From contig OZ253476.1 of assembly GCA_965261795.1 (NCBI GenBank), positions 1,054,001 through 1,118,000 on the forward strand: DNA of 64,000 bases, read 5' to 3'. The notes beneath the pieces are model-generated. The model was given only the letters and a program-made list of their open reading frames with translations, was not told the DNA's origin and did no database searches. A program made the translations under genes and the position numbers. The stretch comes from CBDCFV01 sp965261795. GTDB lineage: Bacteria; Chloroflexota; Dehalococcoidia; Lucifugimonadales; UBA3495. Positions within the stretch are counted from its first letter, which is position 1, and each line of letters starts with the position of its first letter. This document shows positions 42,221 to 50,873 of the stretch, one piece after another.

Positions 42221-42583
42221 AGTCTATTCATCAGTCGATGCCAAAGGGCATCCACGACTGCTTGGCGGTCCCGGTTGACTACGAGCATCAGGAGTAGCGG
42301 ACGTGGCTGCGGGAGTCAGATAAAGGGAAGGCGGTGGAGCGGGCTGTGGGGAGGTTGCTGGGGGATGGATGATGAGGTTGGCATTGTCGGTTCTGTCCCT
42401 TGCAACCATCCTCTTATATCCAGTATTTAGGGCGATCGGTTGAGACCTTCCTCCAGTGCAGTTCTTGTCTCCCCGTGGATTAAGCCTGGTACCATTGGAC
42501 AGGAAAACATGGCCCGAAGTGCCTAGCTGTAGCTAACTGGCAACAGATAACCAAACGGTTATACTATTGCGATATATAATGAT
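42221..42583. other. Spacer between island modules, containing 3'-tail remnant
   Basis: No gene seen apart from the tail remnant at 42299-42372. It should contain no promoter for HigBA, which starts at the far side. Confidence 0.35.
42299..42372 (+). repeat. 3'-tail repeat, copy 3
   Basis: Encodes WLRESDKGKAVERAVGRLLG-DG and TGA, matching the last 24 codons of the restriction-modification gene (WLRESKEGKAVERVVGRLLQ-EG). Only the 3' end of the tail is kept here. Confidence 0.85.
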
Positions 42584-43687
42584 CTACCCGTTCGCTTCGG
42601 TTACCCACTGATAACGCAGTTTCAGATTGGGCAGGCGGTTGTAGCCAATCCTTCCCTCCTTCTGCAATCTTCCGACCACTATGAAAGGAGCAATGCCGAC
42701 GGTCTGGGCGAACGCAGTTATGGCGCCGGATGTGAAGAGGCTAGCGTCGCGGAATTCTTCCCACGCATCGGGAGCGATAAGCAAGTCCCGGGCAAACCGG
42801 TCCGCATCGGCTTCCGCCTCCGCCATGTCCGGATCCGGGTCAAGTCCGTCGATAACTATGCGGCGTTGGGTTTTATGTCTGAGTAGATGGCAGGCTTCAT
42901 GGAAGAAAGTGAACCAGAAGATGTCGGCCCACTTGCCCCTGATGTTCATCTGAATCATGGCCTTCCCATCAGTGAGCCATCGTGCAACCCCATTGGCGCC
43001 GCTTTTCGGAAGTTCCTGGACCACGCAGAACGCCACGCCGGCTTGGGCGCATAAAGATTGTATTTCCGGGAGGAATTCTGCGGGTGAAAGTCCGGTCATT
43101 CCCCTGATTCTGACCAGCGCATCCATGAAGGCTTGCCCGTTGTAATCAGCCGTGGTTATTCCTCCCGCGACTATTTCTCCCCGTCGGAGCCAAGCGGCGA
43201 GGGCGCCGGGAGAAAAGTTCTGCTGCGCCGCTTCAGTGATTCGAAACCCTACGGCTGCTTGGTATGCTTTGGGCTCGGGGGTCGCCACGCCAAGGAAGTT
43301 CAGTAATGCTTCCAAATTGCCTACTTTATCTCCCCCGGCATCCATCCAACCTCGCCTAACCATTTCCCTGATAGGATATTCCTTCAAGTAGGTCAAGTTG
43401 GCCGAGAGGGCTTCCCGTTCACGATTTCTTGCCAGGACCATGCGATAGTCGCTCTCGAGGCCGGTCCAGAATTGAGCGTCTATACCAAGAACCTTCTCCA
43501 ACCCGATGGCGGTGTCCGGGGTGATCGCCTTCTTTCCCTTGATAATCTCATTTACCGCCTGCGGTGGCCTGCCGAGTCTTGCCGCCAATTCCTTTTGCGT
43601 CATTCCCCGCGCTTCCAGTTCTTCCTCCAATATGTCCCCTGGAGGAATTGGCAAGTCTGACAACGCACCCAGTTTTTTAATCGTCAT
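42584..43687 (-). CDS. higA: HigA-type antitoxin fused to ImmA/IrrE-like metallopeptidase
   Basis: 367 aa. Residues 15-75 are a HigA-type helix-turn-helix (MTQKELAARLGRPPQAVNEI). The remainder is an ImmA/IrrE-type domain with the zinc motif HEACH at 263-267 and a downstream EAEADADRFARDLLI block. The HTH should bind the toxin and the operator; the peptidase may cleave the antitoxin or a repressor. The ATG overlaps the end of the toxin gene by 11 bases. HTH plus peptidase fusions are a recognised antitoxin variant. Confidence 0.85.
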   Translation of the reverse strand: MTIKKLGALSDLPIPPGDILEEELEARGMTQKELAARLGRPPQAVNEIIKGKKAITPDTAIGLEKVLGIDAQFWTGLESDYRMVLARNREREALSANLTYLKEYPIREMVRRGWMDAGGDKVGNLEALLNFLGVATPEPKAYQAAVGFRITEAAQQNFSPGALAAWLRRGEIVAGGITTADYNGQAFMDALVRIRGMTGLSPAEFLPEIQSLCAQAGVAFCVVQELPKSGANGVARWLTDGKAMIQMNIRGKWADIFWFTFFHEACHLLRHKTQRRIVIDGLDPDPDMAEAEADADRFARDLLIAPDAWEEFRDASLFTSGAITAFAQTVGIAPFIVVGRLQKEGRIGYNRLPNLKLRYQWVTEANG

Positions 43688-43979
43688 AATGGTTGCTGAC
43701 CTCCTCTATTACAACTGACTTCTCCGTGTCGCCGGTCGTGACTATAAGTCGCCACCTGCCTGCGAGATATATAGACAGCACCCCCTCCTTGGGTCCTTTA
43801 AGGGGGTGTAGACGCATAGCCCGAATTTTGCAAGCTTCGTGAAAGTCTATTATCCTGAGAAGTTCGTTGATGCGGGTGATGTACTTTCGACCAACTTCCG
43901 GCCCCCATTGTCGAATTGCTCTGGCAGACTCTTCGTAATTGCGCCGGAGCTGATTTGTCCGGAAATACACTTCCATCAA
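43677..43979 (-). CDS. higB: HigB/RelE-type toxin
   Basis: 100 aa. RelE-superfamily mRNA interferase of the plasmid-maintenance killer type: a helical N-terminus, then KIRAMRLHPLKGPKEGVLSI and the C-terminal GRWRLIVTTGDTEKSVVIEE with the conserved Arg and Tyr/His end (VSNHYDD). Such toxins cleave mRNA at the ribosome. Toxin-first order and overlap with the antitoxin are typical of higBA. Confidence 0.85.
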   Translation of the reverse strand: MMEVYFRTNQLRRNYEESARAIRQWGPEVGRKYITRINELLRIIDFHEACKIRAMRLHPLKGPKEGVLSIYLAGRWRLIVTTGDTEKSVVIEEVSNHYDD

Positions 43980-44037
43980 TCACCCTTTGGGTGAATACGA
44001 TTATACCCGTAAACATTGAATAAAGAACCTTACGATT

Positions 44038-44180
44038 CCCCGCCATTGCCAAAGCCAGCGAAGTGGTTACGTGAGCGTAACGTCAAGGTGACGGCCAGGC
44101 GGCGGGAGTTGCGGAGGTGGCTGCGGGAGTCGAAGGAAGGGAAGGCGGTGGAATCCGAGGCAGGGCAGCTATTAGAATAG
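44038..44180 (+). repeat. 3'-tail repeat, copy 4
   Basis: Begins with AIAKASE-type text (CGCCATTGCCAAAGCCAGCG), then after an internal deletion encodes NVKVTARRRELRRWLRESKE, GKAVESEAGQLLE and a TAG in the parental frame. It follows the HigBA module and precedes the DUF433 module. Confidence 0.85.
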
Positions 44181-44222
44181 GATGAAGCTCCCATCCATTA
44201 TCTATGTGGGCAAGAGGATATT

Positions 44223-44627
44223 GTGGGCCAGAATTTCGGCACAACCTCCGGGTTAGACCGGGTACTTGAGTGGCATCAATTGTCCCAGAGAGTTGTCGGC
44301 GGGTTGGTCAAGTTGCTCGAACAGCACAAATTGACCCTGGAAGCCGCCGGCGGATTGGACCGGATGCTGGAGCAGCATAAATTGGCCTTGGAAGCCGCCG
44401 GAGAATTGAGTCAGACGATTACCGTCGAGGCCGGGAAACGAGGCGGCCAACCCTGTATTCGCGGTTTGCGAATCACTGTCTACGACATCCTGGAATGCTT
44501 GGCGTCAGGCATGACCGAGGACGAGATACTGTCGGATTTCCCTGACCTTACGCCAGAAGACATCCGCGCATGTTTGGCGTTTGCGGCTGACTTGGATGGG
44601 CGGCTCATGTCGCTGCCTGCCCAATGA
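44223..44627 (+). CDS. DUF433 antitoxin-like protein with N-terminal helical repeats
   Basis: 134 aa, GTG start. The C-terminal 75 residues are DUF433 (GGQPCIRGLRITVYDILECL, SGMTEDEILSDFPDLTPEDI), a VapB-like HTH antitoxin domain. The N-terminal part has three imperfect repeats of about 17 residues: GLDRVLEWHQLSQRVVG, GLVKLLEQHKLTLEAAG and GLDRMLEQHKLALEAAG, which would form a helical arm and are unusual for this family. The ATG of the DUF5615 gene overlaps its stop by 4 bases. Confidence 0.78.
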   Translation: MGQNFGTTSGLDRVLEWHQLSQRVVGGLVKLLEQHKLTLEAAGGLDRMLEQHKLALEAAGELSQTITVEAGKRGGQPCIRGLRITVYDILECLASGMTEDEILSDFPDLTPEDIRACLAFAADLDGRLMSLPAQ

Positions 44628-44881
44628 AGTTGTTATTTGACCAGAACTTATCTCCCCGGTTGACGAGGATGTTGCAGGATATTTACCCGGAATCACTTCA
44701 TGTCAGGAACGTCGGACTAGGTGACGCTGGCGCGGTCGGAGTAGCGGACATGGCTTCGAGCGGTGGAGCCGTTGTTGTGTTACCGATCGATTGGCGAGAG
44801 CGCAATCCATACGCTGGTTGCGGCGTCGCCTGCCCGTCCGCGTTTCATTGGTGGTGCGGCGCGACTCCGGCCTCTAATTGA
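44624..44881 (+). CDS. DUF5615 PIN-like toxin, C-terminal half degraded
   Basis: 85 aa. The first 40 residues, MKLLFDQNLSPRLTRMLQDI and YPESLHVRNVGLGDAG, match the DUF5615 PIN-like family, which pairs with DUF433. After this the family's SKDxDFxxR core is reduced to VVVLPIDWRERNP, and the end is Cys/Trp-rich text without resemblance. The gene probably has accumulated frameshifts or substitutions and may not encode an active nuclease. Confidence 0.6.
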   Translation: MKLLFDQNLSPRLTRMLQDIYPESLHVRNVGLGDAGAVGVADMASSGGAVVVLPIDWRERNPYAGCGVACPSAFHWWCGATPASN

Positions 44882-45591
44882 CGGGCCGGAGTGGAGGCCG
44901 ACGCGGCCCGCCTTTCCAGGGCCCGTGTCTGGGCGGCAGTTCGGGCTGATTCACGCTGCAGGCGGACACGGGTGGCCTGCAACTCCCGGCGGGCCCGATT
45001 GACCGTTTTGACCTCCTTGGTTATTGCCACTGCCGCCAAGGCCGGTCCCAGGACAAGGCCTACCGCCGAGACAGTTCCCACGGCGAAACGGACCCCGGTG
45101 GAAGCAGCAAGGGAGCCTCCGGTCCCTCCCACCGCGGCGAATCTTGGCAGGAATGACAGCACCCTTACCGCTAATGGCTGGACGACGTTCAATATGGGAC
45201 CCGACAGGGTTCTCCAGATCGTCCCCGCGAGGAAGCTGCTCCCATGCCGCCCGATGATACTGAACCGGGTGTGCGGAGAGCCTTGGGCCACGGTATGGCG
45301 GCGGCGTTGGAGGAACCGCCGCCACTTGGGAACGGGCCGAGGGATGTCTTCCTGTTGTGGCGGTGGTTGAAGTACTTCCGGTAGTGCAGGTTCCGGCAGT
45401 CCCAAGAGGAGGCAAAGTTCCACCTGCCGGCCATGGTGGTAGGCCATCTCTTCCAGATGCCGGGACTCGACCTGTTCCAGTTCTTCCTTGAGGCGGTTCA
45501 ACCGGCTGTGGGCCCTGAGCTTGGCGGCTACTTGCGCCAAGGTAGAGCCGCCGGCTATGGCCAAGGGTATTAACAGAAGCGGCAGGGGCAT
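44845..45591 (-). CDS. Hypothetical membrane-associated protein
   Basis: 248 aa from the ATG at 45591 (GGAGAGG upstream). An N-terminal hydrophobic segment (LPLLLIPLAIAGGSTLAQVA), a coiled coil (RLKEELEQVESRHLEEMAYH), a Pro-rich basic linker, a Gly/Ala-rich hydrophobic stretch (VGTVSAVGLVLGPALAAVAI) and a C-terminal coiled coil ending in QTRALERRAA. The layout resembles glycine-zipper membrane proteins. Its 3' end overlaps the degraded DUF5615 gene by 37 bases. Function unknown. Confidence 0.6.
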   Translation of the reverse strand: MPLPLLLIPLAIAGGSTLAQVAAKLRAHSRLNRLKEELEQVESRHLEEMAYHHGRQVELCLLLGLPEPALPEVLQPPPQQEDIPRPVPKWRRFLQRRRHTVAQGSPHTRFSIIGRHGSSFLAGTIWRTLSGPILNVVQPLAVRVLSFLPRFAAVGGTGGSLAASTGVRFAVGTVSAVGLVLGPALAAVAITKEVKTVNRARRELQATRVRLQRESARTAAQTRALERRAASASTPARQLEAGVAPHHQ

Positions 45592-45746
45592 TGAGGCCTC
45601 TCCGGAGAATGCCAGTGTATTGGGGATTTTCGGCAGTGGCTGCGGTATTGTCAACTACCGGCAGCGGTCAGGCTATTCAGATTTCCGGTCTCCGGCTTAT
45701 TTTACGTGTCCTTACGACCTGGCGCCATTCTAAACGGAAACCACGG

Positions 45747-46917
45747 TTAACGGGCTACAAATGACTTGGAGATGTTCGAGTTTACCCTGACGGTGTATTC
45801 CATGCCCGGCTCAAAATCGGAACCCAAGGGTACATCGGTTTCCCTCACCGGAGACCAGCCCGCAGTACAGGTGACAAGCGGGTCGACTACTTCATGACGG
45901 GTGACTGCTACGTCTATATCGGCTGATTCCTTCCGTCGGATTTGGTAGCCGTTGAACTGGGAGCAGATACTGCCTTTTGGCATACCTGATACGACCCTCA
46001 GGTGGTACTGGGGCGGCGCGCTTTCCAATATCACTATCTCGGCGCTTTCTATGGATGATTCGGCGATAAGAGTGTCCCGAAGGTTGGATTCCGGCAGGGT
46101 GAAGGTAGTGGTTTCCCACCCGTTGACTATCACCCGGTAGGTCTGCCCGGGGTCAAGAGATGTTCCGATGGGCAATACGGTGTCAAATTCCACCATCTGC
46201 TCATGGCAGGGAATCGCCCAAGCAGTGGGAGGAGGCTGCATCAGCGTAACCTGGACAATAATGTCGTAGCCGTCCAGTCTCAATTCCTGGGTGCCGGGGC
46301 GGGCGCAGCCTTCCAAGGTTGACTGATAGTAAGCGACCCACAACAGGTGTTCGATCTGGTTGGGTATCAGGTTAGCCCAAGCTACCGGGGCCGGGGCCTC
46401 TATCCACGTCCTCCAATCCGAACCGGCGCCATCGTCGCCTCCAACCATTTCGGGTGGAGGTTCAACCAGCACCAGGAGCATATCCACCTTGTCTGGGTTG
46501 CCTCTGGTGACTACTTCGTACGCTGTGTCGTTGGTGAAGGCAAGGCGGCCGTCGGACTCAATGATTCTCGCGCTGATTGAATACGTGCTTCGGGAGTCGA
46601 TGTCTTCGCGGTTATATCCGACCTTGAACTTGATGGGGACTTGACCAGGACCTGAGATGGTCTGGCGGGCGATGAGTGGAGCGGGTGCGTCGGCATAAGA
46701 CACGTCCCGTAGCTCTACTACGAGGGTCGCACCCGGAGTCAGGGCCAACCGCTCCAGGTAAGTGACGGAGCCGCTTACCGATGCGTTGGGATTCCGCCCC
46801 GATGGCGCTTCCAGCGTTGCGTTGGTTGGCCCGGCGCCACCCCGGCAGGCGATGACCTGCCAGCAGGACGGTAAAGACGCCCATAGCGGAAAGCAGCGCG
46901 GTTTTGACTTTGGGCAT
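45747..46917 (-). pseudogene. YbaY-type lipoprotein with frameshift in the signal peptide
   Basis: The main frame (from a TTG at 46748) has two or more beta-domains: LTPGATLVVELRDVSYADAP, APLIARQTISGPGQVPIKFK and later a repeated VVDPLVTCTAGWSPV region. This fits the YbaY/META-type lipoprotein domain. Upstream in that frame is VIACRGGAGPTN and SVSGSVTYLERL, without a start. In the next frame, ATG at 46917 encodes MPKVKTALLSAMGVFTVLLA. Deleting one base near 46856-46860 joins them into a normal lipoprotein signal ending VIAC. So the gene carries a one-base insertion, or the read does. Confidence 0.65.
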
Positions 46918-47023
46918 TATCGGGGGACCTCGATGAATAGGATAGGATTGGTCTGCATCCAAGGACAGCATACATACTTATATACGTATACGCGGCTTGA
47001 CGTGGATTAGTTCCCGGACTCGG

Positions 47024-47458
47024 CTACCCTTCCGAATCCAGTCCCCAGGACACTATTCGTTCCGGGACCAGCTTGATTACCGGGTTGTCGTCTATATCCA
47101 TGTGCCGGTATTGCTGGTACTTGGCCCGCAGCAATGGGATGGACGCTGAGCGTTCGGCGCCTTCCTCCAACAATTCGGCCGTGCCGGTAATGAGCATATA
47201 CCACAGGGATGACCAGTCCTCTTCGTAGTGGTCAACCACCAAGCTTGCCCAAGGATTTTCAAGGATGTTCCGGACCCGCCTCAGCTTGGTCAATGCGGCC
47301 CGCTTGGGCTTCCGGTCCAATACCGAATAAATGGACCGGCCGTCGCTGGCGAAACACACAGGGATGACATGGGGACTTGCTTGAGCGTTGGACGTGGCCA
47401 AGTGGCCGATGCGGGCCGACTGCAAAATACGTAGTTGTTGTTCCGTTAAATGGGGCAA
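47024..47458 (-). CDS. Pyridoxamine 5'-phosphate oxidase-related flavin/F420-binding protein
   Basis: 144-aa split-barrel protein. RIGHLATSNAQASPHVIPVC, then SVLDRKPKRAALTKLRRVRN and NPWASLVVDHYEEDWSSLWY are the signature of the F420-type PPOX class (TIGR03668-like). These enzymes use F420 or FMN to reduce small substrates. The gene starts 3 bases after the stop of the HEAT-repeat gene, so they share a transcript. Confidence 0.82.
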   Translation of the reverse strand: MPHLTEQQLRILQSARIGHLATSNAQASPHVIPVCFASDGRSIYSVLDRKPKRAALTKLRRVRNILENPWASLVVDHYEEDWSSLWYMLITGTAELLEEGAERSASIPLLRAKYQQYRHMDIDDNPVIKLVPERIVSWGLDSEG

Positions 47459-47461
47459 CGG

Positions 47462-48385
47462 CTAAATATCCGAAGTAAACCCCAGGGGGTCATCCATGAA
47501 ATCTATGTTTTCCAACTCGACACGGGCAGCTTCTTCCAAGGCCGCGTCGCCTTCTTTCACGCAGTTCACCAGCACCTTTTTCGCGAGCGGGCCGCCTATC
47601 TTGCCCAGCGCGCTGATGCCCGCCAACTGTACTTGGTAATCGTCGTCTTCCAGCAAGGCTATCAGGTGCGGCACCGCTTCATCTTCCGCGAGTTCAGCGC
47701 AGGCGTGGGCTGTCTCATAACGGATGCCCGGTTCCAGGCTTTGTAGCTCCTTTATCAACAAGGGCAGCCAACTGGCGTCGCCGGTGCGCCCCATCGCGAA
47801 GATGGAACTGGACTTCAGTTGCAGGTCGTCACTCTTGTAAGACTTGTCCACCAGGTCCCGTATCCGCTCGGTATTGAAAGGCGCGACCGCTTCCAAGCTC
47901 CGCCGCACCACTTCGACGGGTTGGTCCGGGTCGTCCAGCACCTTCATCAGACTGTTCAGGATAGCGTCTCCGTCTTTGGCCAGGATTTTGCCCTCCTGGA
48001 CCAATACAGGAAACTTGCCCAAAGCCACAGCGGCGGCGGCCCTCACTCGGGGGCTGTTGCTGGAATGCAGCACATTGATGAGGCCGTTAATTACCGAGCG
48101 GTCTTCGTGTTCCCACAGTCCCTCCATGGCGTTCTCCAGGACTGTTTCATCATGTTCCTTCAAACACAACTTGAATACCGCGGAGAAGTCAAGCTCTGGG
48201 TTGTCCTCCGTCAGTTCAACCATGGTGGAGATGGTCCAACGCTTGCGTTCCACCGGAATGGTAAACCAAGTGCGGACGAACTGCCCCAGTTCTTCGGGCA
48301 TGAGGTCGGAGACCTCAATGAAGTCACTCTGTGAGAGGTCGGTGGAATCGCCGGTCAAACTCTCGAGAAACTGTTCCAACGACAT
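47462..48385 (-). CDS. HEAT-repeat protein
   Basis: 307 aa from the ATG at 48385. Acidic alpha-solenoid with six or more HEAT/PBS-lyase-type repeats, for example DRSVINGLINVLHSSNSPRV-RAAAAVALGKF and PHLIALLEDDDYQVQLAGIS-ALGKIG. The N-terminal 70 residues (LEQFLESLTGDSTDLSQSDF) lack the repeat. HEAT proteins act as protein-binding scaffolds or lyase-like subunits. No catalytic motif; partner not evident apart from the PPOX gene. Confidence 0.8.
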   Translation of the reverse strand: MSLEQFLESLTGDSTDLSQSDFIEVSDLMPEELGQFVRTWFTIPVERKRWTISTMVELTEDNPELDFSAVFKLCLKEHDETVLENAMEGLWEHEDRSVINGLINVLHSSNSPRVRAAAAVALGKFPVLVQEGKILAKDGDAILNSLMKVLDDPDQPVEVVRRSLEAVAPFNTERIRDLVDKSYKSDDLQLKSSSIFAMGRTGDASWLPLLIKELQSLEPGIRYETAHACAELAEDEAVPHLIALLEDDDYQVQLAGISALGKIGGPLAKKVLVNCVKEGDAALEEAARVELENIDFMDDPLGFTSDI

Positions 48386-48700
48386 AGCGCACTCACCACC
48401 AATACACGCCAACTTAATGGATGGTCCGGATGTCCGATGCCCCCGCTTGATACGCCCGCTTCTCCGGCTGGATGCAGCGCATGGACTTGCTTAATGAGCA
48501 AACACCGGACTAATCAAGTATAGCACGCAGATACTGAGCAACCATGAAAGCAAACGTGTTGTTTGTTGCGTAAACCCGTACCGGACGTATCAGCCGAGCC
48601 GGAGTTACCGTCAACGGGTAGCGTTCCGTTTGGGGGGCTGTTCAACAGCGACGGTACGGTGGATTCCCGCCTTCGCGGGAATGACAGTTGGGTCCAAGAA
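48386..48700. other. Intergenic region with one REP-like palindrome
   Basis: About 315 bases between the HEAT gene start and the nnr stop, no gene seen. It contains the palindrome at 48663-48682 and should hold the promoter for the HEAT-PPOX unit. Confidence 0.4.
48663..48682. repeat. ATTCCCGC-N4-GCGGGAAT palindrome
   Basis: 8-bp perfect stem with loop CTTC, set in GG...GACA context. Same architecture as the two palindromes inside each MITE copy and the one at 50764. Confidence 0.8.
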
Positions 48701-50281
48701 TTAAACCGCGTAAATTGGAACCATACGAGGCCAACGCAGGCTATTGATGGTGGAGGGCAACTGTTCAACCAGGTCAGATGCCAGGACTCCGGTGTTTCCG
48801 TACTTCTGGACCACCGTTTCCGCGGCGAGACCGTGAAGATAAACGCCGCAACAGGCTGCGTCGAAGGGTGAAAGACCTTGGGCCATCAGCCCGGCGATTA
48901 CGCCCGTCAGCACATCGCCGGTACCCCCCGACGCGAGGCCGGGATTGGCGAACGGGGAGATTCGCGCCATGCCTCCAGGTTCGGCAACCACGGTCAATGC
49001 GCCCTTGAGGGCCACCGACACGCTCCAGTGACTAGCCCAACGGCGGGCGCAATCGACACGGTCTTTCTGCACTTCGGCGATGGTAGTCCCGGTCAACGTA
49101 GCCATCTCTCCGGGATGGGGCGTCAGCACCACCGGGCCGGTAAACCGTTTCCACCAATCGGGTATCCGAGCCAGGTTGTTCAGACCGTCCGCGTCGATCA
49201 CCATCGGCGGTGAAGGCTCGGAGTGAGTGAACAACAAATTCTCCAGAAAAGCCGTGGCGCCAGCGGACAGACCCATGCCGCATCCTGCCAGGAGCGAGTC
49301 GTACCGCTCGAATACACTGTGGACTATCTTGGCCCCATCGGGGTGCATCCGTCCTTCTTCGTCGTCGGGAAGCGGAAGGTGGATGACCTCGGTAAGCTTG
49401 CCGGCGGCTATGGGGTGGATGCTTTGTGGAGCGGCCAGCGTTGCCAGGCCCGCTCCGGCGCGAACCGCCCCTTGTGCGGCCAGACAGGCCGCCCCCACGT
49501 AGTTGCGGGAGCCCGCAATCACTAGGGCATGACCGAAGGACCCCTTGTGGGAGTTGGCAGGCCGGTGGGGCAGGCGGTCCTTGACCCACTCGTCCGTCAA
49601 CATCTCCAAGTCTATGCTTCGCTCCAACTCCAGCCCCGGCGGCAGCCCGATGTCGGCTACCTCCAAGCGCCCCGCAAATGCGGCGCCGGGGAACGTGAGC
49701 AGCCCAACTTTGGGGCGGCCCAACGTCACCGTCACGTCGGCTGTTATCCCCGCAGGGTCAACCTCGCCGGTGTCCGGGTTCAGGCCCGTGGGCAGGTCCA
49801 TGGCTAAAATAGGCGGGCCGGACGCGGCGGTTGGACGCAACCGGGATACTACGTCCTTTACCGGTCCTGTCAGCGGGCGGGAACGCCCGGTGCCCAGGAC
49901 TGCGTCGATAATCAGGTCACACCTCGCCACTGTCCTGTCCAAGGCCCGGAGGTCGGCGTCGCCGGAAGCGCCGTTTATGGTGACATCGTACTCGATGGCC
50001 AAGTCCATTTTCGGGTCCGCGTCCGGGCGGCGGGTGACCACGTAAGCAACCACATCTGCGCCCCAACGGCGCAGATGCCGGGCTGTGACCAAGCCGTCGG
50101 CGCCGTTGTTGCCCGGGCCGACCAGCACCAGCACCCGCTTGCCAGCGGCGCCGCCCATAAGTTTGCGGGCTGCTTCCGCCACTCTCAAGCCGGCATTCTC
50201 CATCAAGGTGTCGGTGCTGACTCCCTGGCGTTCAGAGGCCTGCTCCAGCGCCGTCATTTGGGCCGCGGTAACGACTTTCAC
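48701..50281 (-). CDS. nnr: Bifunctional NAD(P)H-hydrate epimerase / ADP-dependent NAD(P)H-hydrate dehydratase
   Basis: 526 aa. Repairs damaged (hydrated) NAD(P)H. N-terminal YjeF-N epimerase domain (residues 1-215): VLVLVGPGNNGADGLVTARH, IIDAVLGTGRSRPL, AMDLPTGLNPDTG. C-terminal YjeF-C dehydratase (from about 225): NSHKGSFGHALVIAGSRNYV, VLTPHPGEMATLTG and the catalytic NPGLASGGTGDVLTGVIAGL. Start GTG or ATG at 50281 overlaps the acpS stop by 4 bases; the acpS-nnr pairing is common in bacteria. Confidence 0.94.
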   Translation of the reverse strand: MKVVTAAQMTALEQASERQGVSTDTLMENAGLRVAEAARKLMGGAAGKRVLVLVGPGNNGADGLVTARHLRRWGADVVAYVVTRRPDADPKMDLAIEYDVTINGASGDADLRALDRTVARCDLIIDAVLGTGRSRPLTGPVKDVVSRLRPTAASGPPILAMDLPTGLNPDTGEVDPAGITADVTVTLGRPKVGLLTFPGAAFAGRLEVADIGLPPGLELERSIDLEMLTDEWVKDRLPHRPANSHKGSFGHALVIAGSRNYVGAACLAAQGAVRAGAGLATLAAPQSIHPIAAGKLTEVIHLPLPDDEEGRMHPDGAKIVHSVFERYDSLLAGCGMGLSAGATAFLENLLFTHSEPSPPMVIDADGLNNLARIPDWWKRFTGPVVLTPHPGEMATLTGTTIAEVQKDRVDCARRWASHWSVSVALKGALTVVAEPGGMARISPFANPGLASGGTGDVLTGVIAGLMAQGLSPFDAACCGVYLHGLAAETVVQKYGNTGVLASDLVEQLPSTINSLRWPRMVPIYAV

Positions 50282-50652
50282 GCGGGCTCCTCGCGCTCCG
50301 CGACTACGAATGCGACAGCATAGTCGCGGGAGTGGGACAAGCTGAGGGAGATTTCCCTAACCGACAGTCTTGTGGCCCGGTGTTTTGCCCTGCCGTGCAG
50401 CATCACCGAGGGAGCGCCGCTTTCGCTCCGGACAACCTCGATGTCCCTCCAACCGACGCCTCGGACGCCGGTGCCCAAGGCTTTCATGGTAGCCTCTTTA
50501 GCGGCAAACCGGGCCGCCAGGTTTGCGGGCCTCCCGCGGCAGTATGCTATCTCGCCCGCCGTAAAGACCCGCGCCAGGAACCGTTGCCCGTACCGGTCCA
50601 GGACGCTCCGCACCCGCTCAATCTCGATAATGTCAACGCCGGTACTTAGCAT
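50278..50652 (-). CDS. acpS: Holo-[acyl-carrier-protein] synthase
   Basis: Transfers 4'-phosphopantetheine from CoA to the acyl carrier protein. 124 aa from the ATG at 50652 (MLSTGVDIIEIERVRSVLDR). Active-site Asp in GVDIIEIERV and Glu in RFAAKEATMKALGTG, and C-terminal SLSHSRDYAVAFVV. An upstream in-frame ATG at 50721 would add 23 residues unlike the family. First gene of the acpS-nnr unit. Confidence 0.93.
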   Translation of the reverse strand: MLSTGVDIIEIERVRSVLDRYGQRFLARVFTAGEIAYCRGRPANLAARFAAKEATMKALGTGVRGVGWRDIEVVRSESGAPSVMLHGRAKHRATRLSVREISLSLSHSRDYAVAFVVAEREEPA

Positions 50653-50763
50653 GTTGTTTCGGTTGGGTTTGGGCTGAGGGTTGAGTGGGATCGACGGGGC
50701 TTGAGGAAATTGGAATCCCAAAACATGTCCTGCCCAACGTGTTTTACCCCGTGAAGGCTTTGG

Positions 50764-50783
50764 ATTCCCGCCTGCGCGAGAAT
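50764..50783. repeat. ATTCCCGC-N4-GCGAGAAT palindrome
   Basis: Same palindrome family as at 48663, with loop CTGC and one mismatch in the second arm. It lies between metF and acpS. Confidence 0.75.
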
Positions 50784-50873
50784 GACGAGTTGGGTATTAT
50801 CAAATCAATGACTATTGCAAGAATGCCCCGACGCCAAGGAAGAACGTGAGGGCAAAATTCCTGGAAGGCAGGC

